In this document: piece after piece, positions 25,520 through 34,282 of the stretch
How positions within the stretch are numbered: position 1 is the first letter of the stretch
Layout: each line of letters begins with the position of its first letter
From: Chloroflexota bacterium
GTDB lineage: Bacteria; Chloroflexota; Dehalococcoidia; Lucifugimonadales; QGNO01
Direction of reading: 5' to 3'
Assembly (NCBI GenBank): GCA_003228195.2
Contig: QGNO01000012.1
Location: forward strand, 1-49,331
DNA length: 49,331 nt
The notes under the pieces: model-generated
What the model saw: the letters and a program-made list of their open reading frames with translations, nothing else
Databases searched by the model: none
Told to the model about the DNA's origin: nothing
Program-made: the position numbers and the translations under genes

Positions 25520-26422
25520 TCAACTGAAGATCACTAGTAATATTGAGCCGAGCAGTAAAAAAACACCAAACAACTCGATCTTCGTAAGCCTTTGGTGGAA
25601 TACAAGCACTGTGAACGCCAAGGCAAATAGCAGTTCAGCTTGCCCTACTGCTCTGACAGGGGCTGCACGATGCAGGGCAAACGCTATAAACCATGTGGTT
25701 GTAGCTATTGATCCGAAAAATCCCGCCGCCATCCCGGGCCGCCATAACACCAAAGCCGCCTTCAACTCTGAACGTCTGACAACATAAAGATATGCTACTA
25801 AACCCAGGGCTTGGCCTACGATCACGATCGCCGCCGTTACACTGGCCCGGATGAGAAAACCTGACTCTGGAAAGCTATTTATCGCCATCCTGAATGAGAT
25901 TACGCTTGTTGCGAGAGCTGTCGCTGATAATAAACCTATTATCGTAGACTTCGACTGAAGGCTCAGTCGAAGTTCCTCCCATGAAAACGTATTGTTCCTG
26001 AAGGAAAGCAGGAACACAGATACTACCCCCAGAACAATAGCAATGCCGAACTGGACAGTGATAGCCGCAGATAAGAAGGCCGCCTCCATTATTGCCGCAA
26101 GCAGCACTTCAAATTTTGAGAAAGCGACTCCTACTAAGAAATTCTTGTAGCTGAATAACTTGATCAACAAAATGGTGAAGAGGATTTGGGCAACCCCACC
26201 AATGGTGGCCCAAAGCACAAATTCCAGCCCAGGTTTCGGTAAATGCGCATTTGAAAAAGAGAAAACCAAAAACAACCAAATCCACGAAAACGGAACCGCG
26301 TAGATAAACCTGATGGCAGACGCACCATAATCTCCGAGCGGCCCCTTCATATGGCGCTGAATTGCTGTTCGGCTCGTTTGGGCCGCAGTTGCTGCGACTG
26401 TTATCGGGATCCAAAGCTCCAT
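25520..26422 (-). CDS. EamA/DMT-type transporter (copy 1)
   Basis: A 300-aa protein with about ten membrane helices, in the EamA (drug/metabolite transporter) range. About four fifths of its residues are identical by eye to the copy at 27680-28582. Conserved blocks include QRHMKGPLGDYGASAIRF and RPGMAAGFFGSI. These transporters export or import amino acids, nucleosides or other small metabolites. The stop lies close to the end of the convergent plus-strand cluster. Confidence 0.75.
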   Translation of the reverse strand: MELWIPITVAATAAQTSRTAIQRHMKGPLGDYGASAIRFIYAVPFSWIWLFLVFSFSNAHLPKPGLEFVLWATIGGVAQILFTILLIKLFSYKNFLVGVAFSKFEVLLAAIMEAAFLSAAITVQFGIAIVLGVVSVFLLSFRNNTFSWEELRLSLQSKSTIIGLLSATALATSVISFRMAINSFPESGFLIRASVTAAIVIVGQALGLVAYLYVVRRSELKAALVLWRPGMAAGFFGSIATTTWFIAFALHRAAPVRAVGQAELLFALAFTVLVFHQRLTKIELFGVFLLLGSILLVIFS

Positions 26423-26435
26423 TCACATACCTCGC

Positions 26436-27566
26436 CTAACTTGCTGTTAACTCTCTGGGACCTATAACCTCGAAAAAGGAGACCACTAGTGGCGGTGGTT
26501 TTTTTTGCGGACCTACAGGTGGTTGGGGCTGTCCTCCAACACCTACTCCTACCCTTTTACTGTCGTCGTCGTCTATCGTTCGATATGTAACGGTGCCATC
26601 AACAGATGTGATCTTAATAGGCTGCACGTATTCTCCAACGATTTCCACGAATGGGAGTCCAAACCGGGTTCTGAAATACCGTATTATGTTCTCAATGTAT
26701 TTGCTCGGGTGTTCCTCGAACGCCCTTGCATGTCTCACTCCATCAACCTTCCACAAAGTACTGCCGGATGCTGCAGCCCCATGAACACGTATACTTTGTT
26801 TGAAAGGCACCCGTGTATCATCTGTTCCGTGAATGAGAAATATAGGGTAGTCGATGCTGGAGGCAGCCCTCTCTGGAACTATCTCATCAAGCTTTATGCC
26901 ATATAACAAGTCTGCAATTACTATTATTCCCGGCTGAAACACTGGAACAATCCATGCTGGCATAGGGGTCGCGCGTGCGACCTCCTCTGCAATTAAATCC
27001 AACACATTTGCATAAGTGCTGTCAGAGACAACTGCCTGTATACTAGGTTCCTTAGAAGCACCAAGTATGGATGTTGCTGCTCCCATTGAGAAGCCTATAA
27101 CTCCTATATTGCCAGATGGGATTCCAGTATTTCGGACGAAATCGACCGCACCTAGCAGGTCATCTTGTTCTAAATACCCTCCGGATGCCATTTCGCCTTC
27201 AGAGCTACCGCTTGCACGGAGGTCAAACATCAGAACGTTAAACCCATTCTGCCAAAGACCTGAACCAATATCTAAAGCATGCGCAGATCCCCGATCACCG
27301 CCAAAACCATGAACAAAAATGACAGTGTGTTCTTTATCAGGTGCTGATATATACCAGCCTTTTAGGTTTAATCCATCATTCCTACTGGGGAATTCTACGT
27401 TCTTCGCAGGTAGATTGTAATCGGCCGGCCGGCCTTCGGATTCCGACCGGTCGATTATGGCTACTGCCCTGACAACAAAAGTGGAGACCCCAACATAAAA
27501 AGTAAATAACAACACAAACGCTGCTAAACTTATTACTCGCCAGCGGAATAAACGTCTCATATGCAA
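26436..27566 (-). CDS. Membrane-anchored alpha/beta hydrolase
   Basis: A 376-aa hydrolase with an N-terminal membrane segment (about residues 12-35). The oxyanion region is FVHGFGG, the nucleophile elbow is GFSMG, the acid is in HGTDDTRVP and the catalytic His is in GVRHARAF. The family (FrsA/YqkD-like) includes esterases and peptidases. The C-terminal 70 residues add a Gly/Pro-rich tail of unknown role. It is enclosed by two nearly identical EamA-type genes. Confidence 0.8.
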   Translation of the reverse strand: MHMRRLFRWRVISLAAFVLLFTFYVGVSTFVVRAVAIIDRSESEGRPADYNLPAKNVEFPSRNDGLNLKGWYISAPDKEHTVIFVHGFGGDRGSAHALDIGSGLWQNGFNVLMFDLRASGSSEGEMASGGYLEQDDLLGAVDFVRNTGIPSGNIGVIGFSMGAATSILGASKEPSIQAVVSDSTYANVLDLIAEEVARATPMPAWIVPVFQPGIIVIADLLYGIKLDEIVPERAASSIDYPIFLIHGTDDTRVPFKQSIRVHGAAASGSTLWKVDGVRHARAFEEHPSKYIENIIRYFRTRFGLPFVEIVGEYVQPIKITSVDGTVTYRTIDDDDSKRVGVGVGGQPQPPVGPQKKPPPLVVSFFEVIGPRELTAS

Positions 27567-27679
27567 AGCATTTTACAGTTAAAGCCGTCAAGATTACTGC
27601 AGTTACGCAGGAAATATGATCGGTGAAATACAAAATGCAGATGCCCAACCGGACGCGATGCCGTTAGTTTAAATCTTTC

Positions 27680-28582
27680 TCAGTTGGAGATCACAAGTAG
27701 TATTGAACTAAGCAGCAACAAAACACCAAACAACTCGATCTTAGTAAGCCTTTGGTGGAATACAAGCACTGTGAATCCCAAGGCAAACAGCAACTCGATT
27801 TGCCCGATGGCCAGAACAGGAGCTGCGCTATGCAGGGCAAATGCCGAAAACCATGCTGGTGTCGATATTGATCCGAAAAATCCCGCCGCCATCCCGGGCC
27901 GCCATAACACCAAAGCGGCCTTCAACTCTGAGCGCCTGAAGACATAAAGAGCTGCCAACAAACCCAGAGCCTGAACTACGATCACGATAGCCGCCGTTAC
28001 ACTGGCCCTGATGAGAAAATCAGACTCGGGAAAACTGTTTAAGGCCGCTCTGAATGAGACTACACTTGTTGCCAAAGCCATCGCTGCTAATAGTCCGATT
28101 ATCGTCGACTTCGACTGGAAACTCAGTCGAAGTTCTTCCCACGAAAACTTATTGGTTCTCAGCGAAAGTAGCATGACGGATACGATCCCTATAAAGATAG
28201 CGATGCCGAACTGCACACTTATAGTCACCGATAAAAAGGCCGCTTCCATTAGCGCCACTAAAAGAACTTCAAGCTTTGAAAACGCTACTCCCACTAAGAA
28301 ATTCTTGTAACTGAATAACTTGATCAATAAAACGGTAAAGAGGATTTGGGTAACTCCACCGATGGCCGCCCAGATCACAAATTCCGACTCGGGTTTCGGC
28401 AAATGCTGATTTGAAAACGAGGAAAGTATTAACAGCCAAATCCACACAAACGGCACCGCATATATAAACCTTATGGCAGATGCGCCATAATCTCCGAGCG
28501 GCCCCTTCATATGGCGCTGAATTGCATTTCTGCTCGTTTGGGCCGCAGCAGCTGCAACTGTTATAGGGATCCAAAGCTCCAT
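27680..28582 (-). CDS. EamA/DMT-type transporter (copy 2)
   Basis: A second 300-aa transporter with the same start, length and conserved blocks as the copy at 25520. The similarity continues into the upstream DNA (CATTCACATACCTC and TTAACTCT in both) and just past the stop. This points to a segmental duplication of the gene with its control region, with the hydrolase gene left between the copies. Confidence 0.75.
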   Translation of the reverse strand: MELWIPITVAAAAAQTSRNAIQRHMKGPLGDYGASAIRFIYAVPFVWIWLLILSSFSNQHLPKPESEFVIWAAIGGVTQILFTVLLIKLFSYKNFLVGVAFSKLEVLLVALMEAAFLSVTISVQFGIAIFIGIVSVMLLSLRTNKFSWEELRLSFQSKSTIIGLLAAMALATSVVSFRAALNSFPESDFLIRASVTAAIVIVVQALGLLAALYVFRRSELKAALVLWRPGMAAGFFGSISTPAWFSAFALHSAAPVLAIGQIELLFALGFTVLVFHQRLTKIELFGVLLLLSSILLVISN

Positions 28583-28665
28583 TCACATACCTCAGCTAAA
28601 TTAGCGGTTAACTCTTAGTGACTACAGATAAATAATCACCGGACCATGCCACATGCCCAGTTTGC

Positions 28666-29163
28666 TTACGTAGCTATCGAAAGGCCTTCAATTACACTGG
28701 AGGCAGAAATTTTAAGCAATGATGTCGGAGGAACCTTAAGCTTCGCAGATCTGCTTCCCGCCCCCAGGATCACATAGTCCAGATCCATTATCGTAGCGTC
28801 GACATATAAGGGAAGATCTTCTGGCAGGCTAAAAGGAGTTACTCCGCCGATCATCATTCCCGTCAGATCCATCGTCTCATCGGCATTGGCAAATGAAAGC
28901 CTCGAAACTCCCATAAGACTTCTGACTTTCTTATTTACGTCCAGCCTGTCAGTGCCAAGCACTATGCAGGCCGAGTATTTCTTTTCACCTCTCTTAGAAG
29001 CAACGATTATAGTGTTACCAGAGTGATCCATTGGGAAGCCATACTTTTCACAGAATGCCGCAGTGTCTGCGAAGTCGGGATCAACTTCGATCCATTCGTA
29101 CTCTATTTTCATGCTTTCCAGAGTCGACCTAACCTGTTGTTCGATATCTTCTGATCTACGCAC
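28666..29163 (-). CDS. YbaK/EbsC-family aminoacyl-tRNA deacylase-like protein
   Basis: A 165-aa YbaK/ProX-type domain. The features are SACIVLGTDRLDVNKKV (the conserved Lys region), GMMIGGVTPFSLPEDLPLYVDATIM (the GG.TP block) and the N-terminal helix. Stand-alone members hydrolyse mischarged tRNAs such as Cys- or Ala-tRNAPro. The gene stands alone on the minus strand, with a divergent GNAT gene upstream. Confidence 0.78.
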   Translation of the reverse strand: MRRSEDIEQQVRSTLESMKIEYEWIEVDPDFADTAAFCEKYGFPMDHSGNTIIVASKRGEKKYSACIVLGTDRLDVNKKVRSLMGVSRLSFANADETMDLTGMMIGGVTPFSLPEDLPLYVDATIMDLDYVILGAGSRSAKLKVPPTSLLKISASSVIEGLSIAT

Positions 29164-29249
29164 GTTCTAACTCCTAACTCGATGGATTACCAATTTTACA
29201 TCAAATTGTGCGCTAAGCAGAATTGAGTGAACTAAACACTATTATCCAA

Positions 29250-29275
29250 TGGGTGATTTATAATGCGGAAAATGG
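29250..29275 (+). promoter_or_regulatory. TATAATGC repeat, copy 8
   Basis: GGGTGATTTATAATGCGGAAAATGGG; TATAAT is at 29259-29264, 33 bases before the ATG of the GNAT gene. This is one of the clearest copies at promoter distance. Confidence 0.65.
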
Positions 29276-29296
29276 GATTATGGGGATAGTAATAGG

Positions 29297-29764
29297 ATGA
29301 ATGACATCAACATCACCGTCAGAGAAGCCACTCGCGAAGATACCGAGAGCATAGTTAGATTCCAACAGGGAATGGCTGTTGAAACTGAAGGTAAAGTCTT
29401 GGACGAGGCTCTGCTCAGGGACGGAATCACGGAGATTTTCGACTCGACCCAGAAGGGGTTCTATCTAGTTGCTGAAGTGAATAACGTTGTGGTTGGAAGT
29501 CTGCTTATAACTTATGAATGGAGTGACTGGCGGAACGCAACTTTTTGGTGGATACAGAGTGTGTTTGTAGACGCTAACTGGCGACGCAAGGGAGTTTATA
29601 GATCAATGCATGACTACGTAGTAAATGTTGCTAAATCCCGAAAAGATATATGCGGAATCAGATTGTACGTTGAGCGCACTAACACCATTGCCCAGCAAAC
29701 TTATAAGGATTTAGGAATGTCTCATTCCCATTACGACTTATATGAGACTGATATTGTTCTCTAG
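29297..29764 (+). CDS. GNAT-family N-acetyltransferase
   Basis: A 155-aa GNAT fold protein. The acetyl-CoA-binding region reads VDANWRRKGVYRSM (the R/Q-x-x-G-x-G/A type loop, near residue 95), and the C-terminal part has IRLYVERTNTIAQQTYKDLGM. It likely acetylates an amine on a small molecule or protein. It is read from the TATAATGC box 33 bases upstream and is followed closely by a metallopeptidase gene. Confidence 0.8.
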   Translation: MNDINITVREATREDTESIVRFQQGMAVETEGKVLDEALLRDGITEIFDSTQKGFYLVAEVNNVVVGSLLITYEWSDWRNATFWWIQSVFVDANWRRKGVYRSMHDYVVNVAKSRKDICGIRLYVERTNTIAQQTYKDLGMSHSHYDLYETDIVL

Positions 29765-29801
29765 CTAGTAATATCAGACCTGTAATTCAGGAGACGACTC
29801 T

Positions 29802-30563
29802 TTGCAAACATCAGACCTGGATGGAATTAATAAGCTCTTATTGAGACATGACATTCATCGCGACTGGGTAACAATTAGGCTGAGCTCACGGGCAAAGCGC
29901 CTGATCTTCAAATCGTCAGTGATAAAAGGGGTCGAAATAGTCATTCCTCATGCTGCGAAGGCACCATGGGTGCTAGAGATGACACAAAAACGAATTCCGT
30001 GGATCCAACAAGCTGAACGACGGGTCCGAGATGGAAGGAGTCAGCTGAATCCAACCCAGATCGACCTTAAAGCATTGGATGAAACCTGGTCAGTTACCTT
30101 CGAAACGACTGATAAAGTCCGTAAGGGTTTGCTGGCCAGCGAAGACTACGCCCTGACCGTTGGGTTGAACCCAAAAGATGTTTTTTATGCAGCCCGTAAT
30201 TTGCAAAAGTGGTTTCAGCAGAAAGCCAGGGCCTCATTAATACCGTGGGTTGCTTCACTGGCTGAGAATAGAAACTTGAAATACAAAAAAATATACGTGA
30301 AGAACCAGGTGAGTCTTTGGGGGAGCTGTTCTAAGAAACGCAATATTAATCTGAATAGGAACCTGCTGTTCATTCCCAAGTACCTCGTTGAGTACGTCCT
30401 TCACCATGAGCTCACGCACCTTGAGCACTTAAACCATTCGGAAAAGTTCTGGAACTCGTTTAGCCGTGTGCTCCCGAACTGCAAGGAGCTGCGACGTGAG
30501 TTGAGATCTCTAAAGCCCGATGATATACCTCTATGGGCCTCCCCAGGTCTTGATCCTGCCTGA
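29802..30563 (+). CDS. YgjP-type (DUF45) zinc metallopeptidase-like protein
   Basis: A 253-aa protein with the zinc motif HHELTHLEHLNHSEKFW (HExxH-like HELTH with a later His) near residue 205. The preceding WGSCSKKRNINLNRNLLFIP is a hallmark of the YgjP/WTM group. The start is TTG with CAGGAG eight bases upstream. The function of stand-alone YgjP proteins is poorly known. Confidence 0.8.
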   Translation: MQTSDLDGINKLLLRHDIHRDWVTIRLSSRAKRLIFKSSVIKGVEIVIPHAAKAPWVLEMTQKRIPWIQQAERRVRDGRSQLNPTQIDLKALDETWSVTFETTDKVRKGLLASEDYALTVGLNPKDVFYAARNLQKWFQQKARASLIPWVASLAENRNLKYKKIYVKNQVSLWGSCSKKRNINLNRNLLFIPKYLVEYVLHHELTHLEHLNHSEKFWNSFSRVLPNCKELRRELRSLKPDDIPLWASPGLDPA

Positions 30564-30688
30564 TCAGCACTTACAAACCGTGTCTTTATCCATGGAATAA
30601 GGAGGTTGGATCTGCACTATCGATACTTGAGTTTAGCTTAACTAGAATCGCCTCATATTTGGGGAATTCCAGCGTTGGAAGACGTACA

Positions 30689-31116
30689 ATGGGAGCTATG
30701 AAACCCGTATCCAATAATCTAGTGGAGACCTGCCTTCGGAATATCTTGAAAGAAGAGGAGTTCAAGCTAAATCCAAAACGCGGCAACGGCGAGCGGGGGG
30801 TAGATATAATTGCATCCAAGGGTGGTGTCAGCCATTACATAGAGGTCATTGGTGCCAAGAAGCAAGGTCCTGCTAGGTCCAAGGATTTCTACGAAAGGTT
30901 TTTTAAACTGTATCGCGACTAAATGACGGCGCAAAAAATTGCGCCCTAGCCTTGCCAGACTCCTTTGGGAAAGGTATGAATAGAAGAGTGAAACAACACT
31001 TTGAAGCCTGGAAACGCATAGGTGCAGCATTCCCGGAGCTGGAGATATGGCTGGTTGACATAAATAATCGCACATATCAGAGATACGCTTGGGCTAAGTT
31101 GGCAAAAGGGGTATGA
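30689..31116 (+). pseudogene. Frameshifted restriction-endonuclease-like gene
   Basis: The first frame (30689 to a TAA at 30920) has a PD-(D/E)XK-like pattern: RGNGERGVDIIA and YIEVIGAK. After that stop the match continues in another frame from about 30913 (SRLNDGAKNCALALPDS, then RVKQHFEAWKRIGAAFPELEIWLVD) to the TGA at 31114. A one-base deletion near 30910 restores a single frame, so the gene is recently broken or the base is an assembly error. The intact protein would have about 142 residues. Starts at 30689 or 30698 are both possible. Confidence 0.7.
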
Positions 31117-31120
31117 ACGG

Positions 31121-31723
31121 CTATAGATCTTCATTCCCGTTTATCACGGTCTCTCTGTCCCATCGCTTAGGAAGAATAACATCAGCATCAAACTTGTAGG
31201 CATCTTCCCAGTTTCTCCCCATTACACCTAAAGCCGCAGATGTAGCTATTAATCTCCGAATATCCCAGGGGATGAACGTTTCGGTCCCATTCAATTCCTT
31301 TTCATATCCATAGAACCTCTCCAAGACCTTCGCATAGGTAGTCCGAAAGAGTCTCTCCTCCCCTCTCGCCCTGGAAATCAGATACTCAAAAAGGAATGCC
31401 AAGAGCGAATCCTCCCATGCGCCGTCAGTAACCTTATTGGGCCCTCTTGGCACCCAGAAGTGTACGGCATCACCGTCTACGCTTACGATGTCCTTAGCTC
31501 GCAATGTTGCGACGCCCCGTCCACCCCATTTTCCACCGATGATCCTCATGCCGGTAAGCACCATCGTGTAAATAACCATATCCTCGTCTTCAGGGACGTC
31601 CGTCCATCCGCCAACAAGTCGATCAATAATATGTGCGCTTAGCCTGTCATGCAGGTGTTCTAATAGGTTGACGTGATATTCCGCAAAAGCAGCAAGAACT
31701 GATCTTTCTGTTTGATTAAACAT
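31121..31723 (-). CDS. Topoisomerase IB/tyrosine-recombinase-like protein, uncertain
   Basis: A 200-aa protein not firmly assigned. Parts resemble the catalytic half of bacterial type IB topoisomerases or tyrosine recombinases: TGMRIIGGKWGGRGVATLRAKDI (an Arg and the LR..HI-like strand), ERLFRTTYAKVLERF, and PWDIRRLIATSAALG (the H/DxRR-like helix). I do not see a convincing catalytic Tyr at the end, where only DAYKF is near. It may be a degenerate or shortened enzyme. The stop is four bases from the convergent frameshifted gene. Confidence 0.4.
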   Translation of the reverse strand: MFNQTERSVLAAFAEYHVNLLEHLHDRLSAHIIDRLVGGWTDVPEDEDMVIYTMVLTGMRIIGGKWGGRGVATLRAKDIVSVDGDAVHFWVPRGPNKVTDGAWEDSLLAFLFEYLISRARGEERLFRTTYAKVLERFYGYEKELNGTETFIPWDIRRLIATSAALGVMGRNWEDAYKFDADVILPKRWDRETVINGNEDL

Positions 31724-32110
31724 CGTGTTAGATATCTCCTTTTTGAATGCATGATTTTTTAATATCCGCAGAACATCTTCAAAAACCGAAAGCGGTGGCG
31801 ATGCACCCCATTACACATAGGAATATCCAAAATCTAAGAGGGTCTGTTATCATCATGATTCACCTTCCTTACCGTTTCATGTGTGCATATTCCCCAATGC
31901 CAATGCCTATGCCTATGCCTATGCCTAAATAGCATGTTTTGGATTATTCACCTGGAATGGTGGATCCCTTGGGGCATTCAAAAGGGCGCACTGATAGTTA
32001 GATGGGGAAATAACGAGCAGCTTAGAGTCTTACTCAGGACTAATTTTTCGGAATTAAAGGCACGAAAGCCAGTTGGAAATCACCGGTTTCTTGGGGTCTG
32101 ACAATTCGAG
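31724..32110. other. Non-coding stretch with hexamer repeat
   Basis: Two short frames cross this region but have odd composition and no ribosome sites, and I do not call them genes. A tandem hexamer at 31897 is the main feature. Confidence 0.4.
31897..31926 (+). repeat. ATGCCT hexamer repeat, five units
   Basis: One ATGCCA and four ATGCCT units in tandem. In frame it would read Met-Pro repeats. Such tracts can change length by slippage. Confidence 0.85.
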
Positions 32111-32128
32111 TGGATATTTAAATATCCA
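32111..32128. promoter_or_regulatory. 18-bp palindrome upstream of HTH gene
   Basis: TGGATATTTAAATATCCA is a perfect 18-base palindrome about 135 bases upstream of the HTH gene. A dimeric regulator could bind it, perhaps the HTH protein itself, but no second copy is evident. Confidence 0.4.
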
Positions 32129-32262
32129 TCATGTGCTTGAACCCCTTTACAGTGCCTATATTATATAACAATGTATAGGTTTTTGTCAAATCAGAATGGT
32201 CACTTTTAGGACTGTAAATTAACCGAAAAAAACCGCCTCAAAAAGGAACATCTTTTACGCCT

Positions 32263-32481
32263 ATGAATGAGATTAGAGAAAGGTTACTGGCCCTAAAGGA
32301 AAAGGGCTGGACAATGGCTGCCGTAGCAGATGAGCTAGGGGTATCAAACATCGCTGTATTTACATGGCAGAAAGGGACCCGTAAAGCCGAGAACGCCCTC
32401 TCGGTCCTATATAAGTTAGACTCGCTACTTACCAGGAAGCGCATACCAAAGCGAAGACGACGGGGCCGGGCGGCTTCTTGA
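32263..32481 (+). CDS. Small HTH DNA-binding protein
   Basis: A 72-aa protein with a helix-turn-helix in residues 5-35: IRERLLALKEKGWTMAAVADELGVSNIAVFTWQKG. A basic C terminus (KRRRRGR) would add DNA contacts. It resembles XRE or phage-type small regulators. The region upstream is AT-rich and holds the palindrome at 32111. Confidence 0.7.
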   Translation: MNEIRERLLALKEKGWTMAAVADELGVSNIAVFTWQKGTRKAENALSVLYKLDSLLTRKRIPKRRRRGRAAS

Positions 32482-32604
32482 AGCAGTAACCCTGAAAATT
32501 CTCGCGATGGCAGAATAGTTGACCGTAAATGGTTATAGTAGCCAATTGAGAGTCCCTGATAGTTCAGTTAACAACCGATGGTGTAAGGAAAAGGAGGCCC
32601 GCTT

Positions 32605-33174
32605 ATGGCCAATCCCCTCAAAGTAGTCGCTTTTGCCGGAAGTTTAAGAAAAGAATCAATCAATCGGCTTCTTCTTAGATCGGTCATATCGATGGTACCG
32701 GAGGACCTGGCAATTAGTGAACTGGATATTCAGGATATCCCGTTGTTTAACCAGGATGTGGAAGACGAAGATCCTCCCAGATCTGTTGTTACGTTCAAAG
32801 AGTCAATTCAGTCGGCGGATGGCTTATTGATTATCACACCTGAATATAATTGGGGCATGCCTGCCGTGACAAAGAACCTGATTGATTGGGCATCAAGGAG
32901 GAATACAGCACCAGGCAATGTCCTCTTGAATAAACCCGTGTCTATTATGTCGATCGCAGGGGGTGTGACAAGCGTAGGGGCACTGGCGCGTCGTCAACTT
33001 CGGGATGTGATAGTTTATCCGAGAGCTATTCCCATGCCATCTGGTGACGTGGGTTTGTCAGGAGGGCTGAGTAACTTTGACGGCAATGGGAACCTTGTTA
33101 ATGAGGCTGCCAGAGAGGCAGTTGCGCAGAACCTCAACGCCTTTGCTGGCTGGATTAATAGGCTTGCGCCGTAA
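32605..33174 (+). CDS. NADPH-dependent FMN reductase-like protein
   Basis: A 189-aa flavodoxin-like fold. The FMN phosphate loop is GSLRKESINR (residues 12-21), and the ring-binding region is TPEYNWGMPAVTKNLIDW. Members reduce FMN, quinones or azo compounds with NAD(P)H. AAGGAGGCC precedes the ATG. Two small single-domain genes follow on the same strand. Confidence 0.87.
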   Translation: MANPLKVVAFAGSLRKESINRLLLRSVISMVPEDLAISELDIQDIPLFNQDVEDEDPPRSVVTFKESIQSADGLLIITPEYNWGMPAVTKNLIDWASRRNTAPGNVLLNKPVSIMSIAGGVTSVGALARRQLRDVIVYPRAIPMPSGDVGLSGGLSNFDGNGNLVNEAAREAVAQNLNAFAGWINRLAP

Positions 33175-33220
33175 ACACCACTCGCAACTGAGGGTTTGTT
33201 GTAGAAAAAGGAGACTATAA

Positions 33221-33625
33221 ATGGGAAAGATTCGTGGTCTGGCTGAGGTTGTAATTTCAGTTCATGACATGAAGAAATCTGTAAACTTTTATCGCGATAT
33301 CATCGGGCTAACGATTATGTCATCGCCCGACATCCGGGGAGCAGTGTTCCTTTTGATAGGAGAACAGCCAGATGCGATACCCCAACAGCTCGTACTAATC
33401 CCATTACCGGAAGGCACAGATCCATTTCCTGATGAACGAATCCGAAGGCCCATGCATCATTTCGGAATAGAAATAGCAGCGGACGATTTCGAAAGTGAGC
33501 GTGAAAGACTACAAAGCTTAGGCTATAATTTGCGTTTCGGCGAGCATCCGTTTCTACATTTGAAAGGTATGTATTTGGATGATCCGGATGGCAATGAAAT
33601 AGAATTAATAGCCACTAAGGCCTGA
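33221..33625 (+). CDS. VOC/glyoxalase-family protein
   Basis: A 134-aa vicinal-oxygen-chelate fold. It starts with RGLAEVVISVHDMKKSVNFYRDIIGL and ends with YLDDPDGNEIELIA, the typical second half with the metal-binding Glu. A His in MHHFGIEI is likely a second metal ligand. Substrates vary widely (glyoxalase, dioxygenase, epimerase or resistance functions). Confidence 0.85.
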   Translation: MGKIRGLAEVVISVHDMKKSVNFYRDIIGLTIMSSPDIRGAVFLLIGEQPDAIPQQLVLIPLPEGTDPFPDERIRRPMHHFGIEIAADDFESERERLQSLGYNLRFGEHPFLHLKGMYLDDPDGNEIELIATKA

Positions 33626-33675
33626 CAGAGAGATAATGGGCATATTAAGAGGTTTATGAAGGTCGGAGGTGTTTT

Positions 33676-34080
33676 TTGGAAAAGCAGAACTATTTCACGC
33701 TGGATGCGGCCAGTCAGAAAATACCATGGCTAGAAACACAGCTTGAAGCCATGACTTCATTAACCAAAGAGATTGAACGGCTCAAGCTAGAATTAGATAA
33801 CGACTTCATAAAGGTAAGCAGTAATGGGCATGGCGCCACTGACTTAGATTCAGCGGCTGGCCGCAAAGAAATTGGCACTGCGATTAATAAATTAAGAACG
33901 CTTGGGCAGGAGATAAACGACTCAGGGATAATACTTAGGGACTTAGAAAGGGGTCTGGTAGATTTCCCGACACTTTGGGAAGACCGGGAGGTGTACCTAT
34001 GTTGGCTTTTGGGGGAATCCAGCATCCAATTCTGGCACGAGATTGACACCGGTTTCTCTAGCCGACAGTCACTAGTTTAA
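33676..34080 (+). CDS. DUF2203 family protein
   Basis: A 134-aa protein matching the DUF2203 family: an N-terminal helical region starting YFTLDAASQKIPWLE and a C-terminal block GIILRDLERGLVDFPTLWEDREVYLCW, ending in a WH motif. The biochemical role of the family is unknown. The start is TTG with GGAGGTG seven bases upstream. A 10-bp hairpin overlaps the stop. Confidence 0.8.
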   Translation: MEKQNYFTLDAASQKIPWLETQLEAMTSLTKEIERLKLELDNDFIKVSSNGHGATDLDSAAGRKEIGTAINKLRTLGQEINDSGIILRDLERGLVDFPTLWEDREVYLCWLLGESSIQFWHEIDTGFSSRQSLV

Positions 34081-34095
34081 GCATGGCTTAAACTA
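34073..34095 (+). terminator. Hairpin at the end of the DUF2203 gene
   Basis: TAGTTTAAGC and GCTTAAACTA form a perfect 10-bp stem with a 3-base loop; the stop codon is inside the first arm. No U run follows. Confidence 0.5.
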
Positions 34096-34282
34096 CCGGC
34101 ACATTGCAAAACACGCCTGCTTCTGGTACTATATGGCAAACGGCACACTTTAGGCAGCCCAACGATAAGGGCTGGGTTTCGGCAGAGATTGGCATTGATT
34201 CGCTACTTTCCTCCATCCCCACTGACTGCATCGCGCTGACCCTCATGTTCCGCAAATTAATACACTAGGAGCACGCGCATTC

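Noticed and set aside
31747-31932. A 61-aa ORF with Met-Pro repeats
   Set aside because: It has no ribosome site and its tail is only the hexamer tract; the rest does not look like a protein.
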